A DNA stretch of 6,790 nucleotides from NCBI GenBank assembly GCA_028067895.1, contig JAPTUI010000566.1, positions 1 to 6,790 on the forward strand, given 5' to 3'. Position numbers and translations under genes: made by a program. The notes beneath the pieces were generated by a model. The model did no database searches. It was not told the origin of the DNA and worked only from the letters and a program-made list of their open reading frames with translations. This DNA comes from Pseudomonadota bacterium (GTDB lineage: Bacteria; Pseudomonadota; Gammaproteobacteria; Steroidobacterales; Steroidobacteraceae). Of this stretch, positions 6,099-6,790 are shown piece by piece. Each line of letters begins with the position of its first letter. Positions within the stretch are counted from its first letter, which is position 1.

Positions 6099-6790
6099 GG
6101 CGGTCGTGCCGGCGCGCGGTCGCACGTAGGAGACGGCCGGCTCGGCCTCCACCCAGGCGTCCAAGAGCGCAAGGTTTTCGCGCACGATGGCGAGGCTGCG
6201 GCGCAGCACGGCGTCCCGGTGCCCGAGGGCGAAGGCGGCGAGGTGGTCGTCGATCATGCCGCAGCTGATGGTGGTGTAGTCGCGGCGGCTGAGGACCGCC
6301 GTCATGAGGGCCCCATCGCGGCTGGCGACCCAGCCCAGGCGGAGGCCCGCAAGCGAGAACACCTTGGACATGCTGGCGGTGGCGACGCCGCGCTCGTAGA
6401 GGTCGACGATGGACGGCGCAGGCTCGACGCCGGGCTGCAGCAGGTCGCGGTGCACCTCGTCGCAGAGGATGTAGGCGCCGGCCGCGCGCGCCATGGCGAC
6501 GATCTCCTCGAGCATGGCGCGTGGCATGAGGGCACCGGTCGGGTTGTTCGGGTTGTTCAAGACGAGGAGCTTCACCCGCCCGGCCATCTGGCGCCTGAGG
6601 ACCGCGAGATCGGGCAGGTAGGCGTTCTCGGGCCGAAGGCGCACCAGCTCCACCTGGGCGCCGAGGGCGCGCGGCACCTCGTACAGCTGCTGGTAGGCGG
6701 GCACGGCGACGACAACCCGGTCTCCGGGCTCGCAGAGCGCCGAGAGGGCGAGGAAGTTCGCCTCGATGGCCCCCACGGTCACGACCACGT
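6000..6790 (-). CDS. PLP-dependent class I/II aminotransferase, internal part, 3' end lost at a junction
   Basis: The frame enters at the right window edge and runs leftward. It holds the fold-type I core: GAIEANFLAL for cofactor phosphate binding, VPAYQQLYEVPRALG with the stacking Tyr, NNPNNPTG, CDEVHRDL with the pyridine-binding Asp, and SMSKVFSLAGLRLGW with the Schiff-base Lys about 142 residues in. PRAGTTALLAF follows, which is where the C-terminal domain continues in intact relatives. The homologous sequence stops at about base 6087; the last ~28 codons to TAG at 6000-6002 read through the antisense of the acyltransferase-like gene. The C-terminal segment that carries the conserved substrate-carboxylate Arg is therefore missing. 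The N-terminus lies outside the window; the GTG at 6788 is internal. By hand count 21 of 33 Leu codons are CTC and 7 CTG, unlike the CTG-rich P450. Amino-acid specificity cannot be told. Confidence 0.85.
   Translation of the reverse strand, partial: VVVTVGAIEANFLALSALCEPGDRVVVAVPAYQQLYEVPRALGAQVELVRLRPENAYLPDLAVLRRQMAGRVKLLVLNNPNNPTGALMPRAMLEEIVAMARAAGAYILCDEVHRDLLQPGVEPAPSIVDLYERGVATASMSKVFSLAGLRLGWVASRDGALMTAVLSRRDYTTISCGMIDDHLAAFALGHRDAVLRRSLAIVRENLALLDAWVEAEPAVSYVRPRAGTTALLAFDAHHAAHAPPGADHGEAERDGEPVQRAA

Noticed and set aside
6099..6790. Continuation of the 5931 plus-strand frame to the window end without a stop
   Set aside because: The frame is open, but here it is the antisense of an aminotransferase with clear PLP motifs, and the translated sequence has no acyltransferase character. 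Its openness is explained by high GC.

Overview
The window is dense, GC-rich bacterial DNA, and I place the left part in a gammaproteobacterium. The grounds are a class II dihydroorotase (pyrC) joined to RNase T (rnt, largely confined to Gammaproteobacteria), with a CGFS monothiol glutaredoxin (grxD) and a DUF1289 protein alongside. E. coli keeps ydhL (DUF1289), rnt and grxD in the same neighbourhood, and Pseudomonas places pyrC beside rnt. A high-GC lineage of the Xanthomonadales/Nevskiales kind would fit, but that is inference.

Layout. 1-421 (+): the last 139 residues of PyrC. 418-1107 (+): complete RNase T, overlapping pyrC by an ATGA. 1115-1646 (-): a small two-gene operon, DUF1289 then grxD, converging on rnt with a 7-bp gap. 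1647-1711: a 65-bp divergent promoter region. 1712-2590 (+): complete nadC, the quinolinate phosphoribosyltransferase of NAD synthesis. 2600-5871 (-): a two-gene operon read right to left, a cytochrome P450 followed with a 1-nt overlap by an AMP-forming fatty-acyl ligase with a fused C-terminal acyl carrier domain. 5872-5930: a short divergent promoter region. 5931 to about 6098 (+): the first ~56 codons of a probable acyltransferase. About 6087-6790 (-): the middle of a PLP-dependent class I/II aminotransferase that lacks both ends in this window.

How the genes work together. The left half is housekeeping: pyrimidine synthesis, RNA 3'-end trimming, Fe-S handling and NAD synthesis. The P450/ligase-ACP pair looks like an accessory lipid pathway. 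The ligase would activate a fatty acid as its acyl-adenylate and load it on its own carrier domain. The P450 would oxidise the acyl chain or a related lipid. The divergent acyltransferase-like gene could pass the acyl group on. Substrate and product cannot be read from the sequence.

The right end is odd. At about 6087-6098 the acyltransferase-like gene and the oppositely oriented aminotransferase are both cut in the middle of their coding sequence, at the same 12-bp segment. The aminotransferase also uses leucine codons differently from the P450. This is either a real rearrangement or a chimeric assembly join, so nothing right of about 6087 should be assumed to belong to the same genome. No RNA genes, CRISPR arrays, insertion sequences or gene-free stretches over 300 bases were seen.
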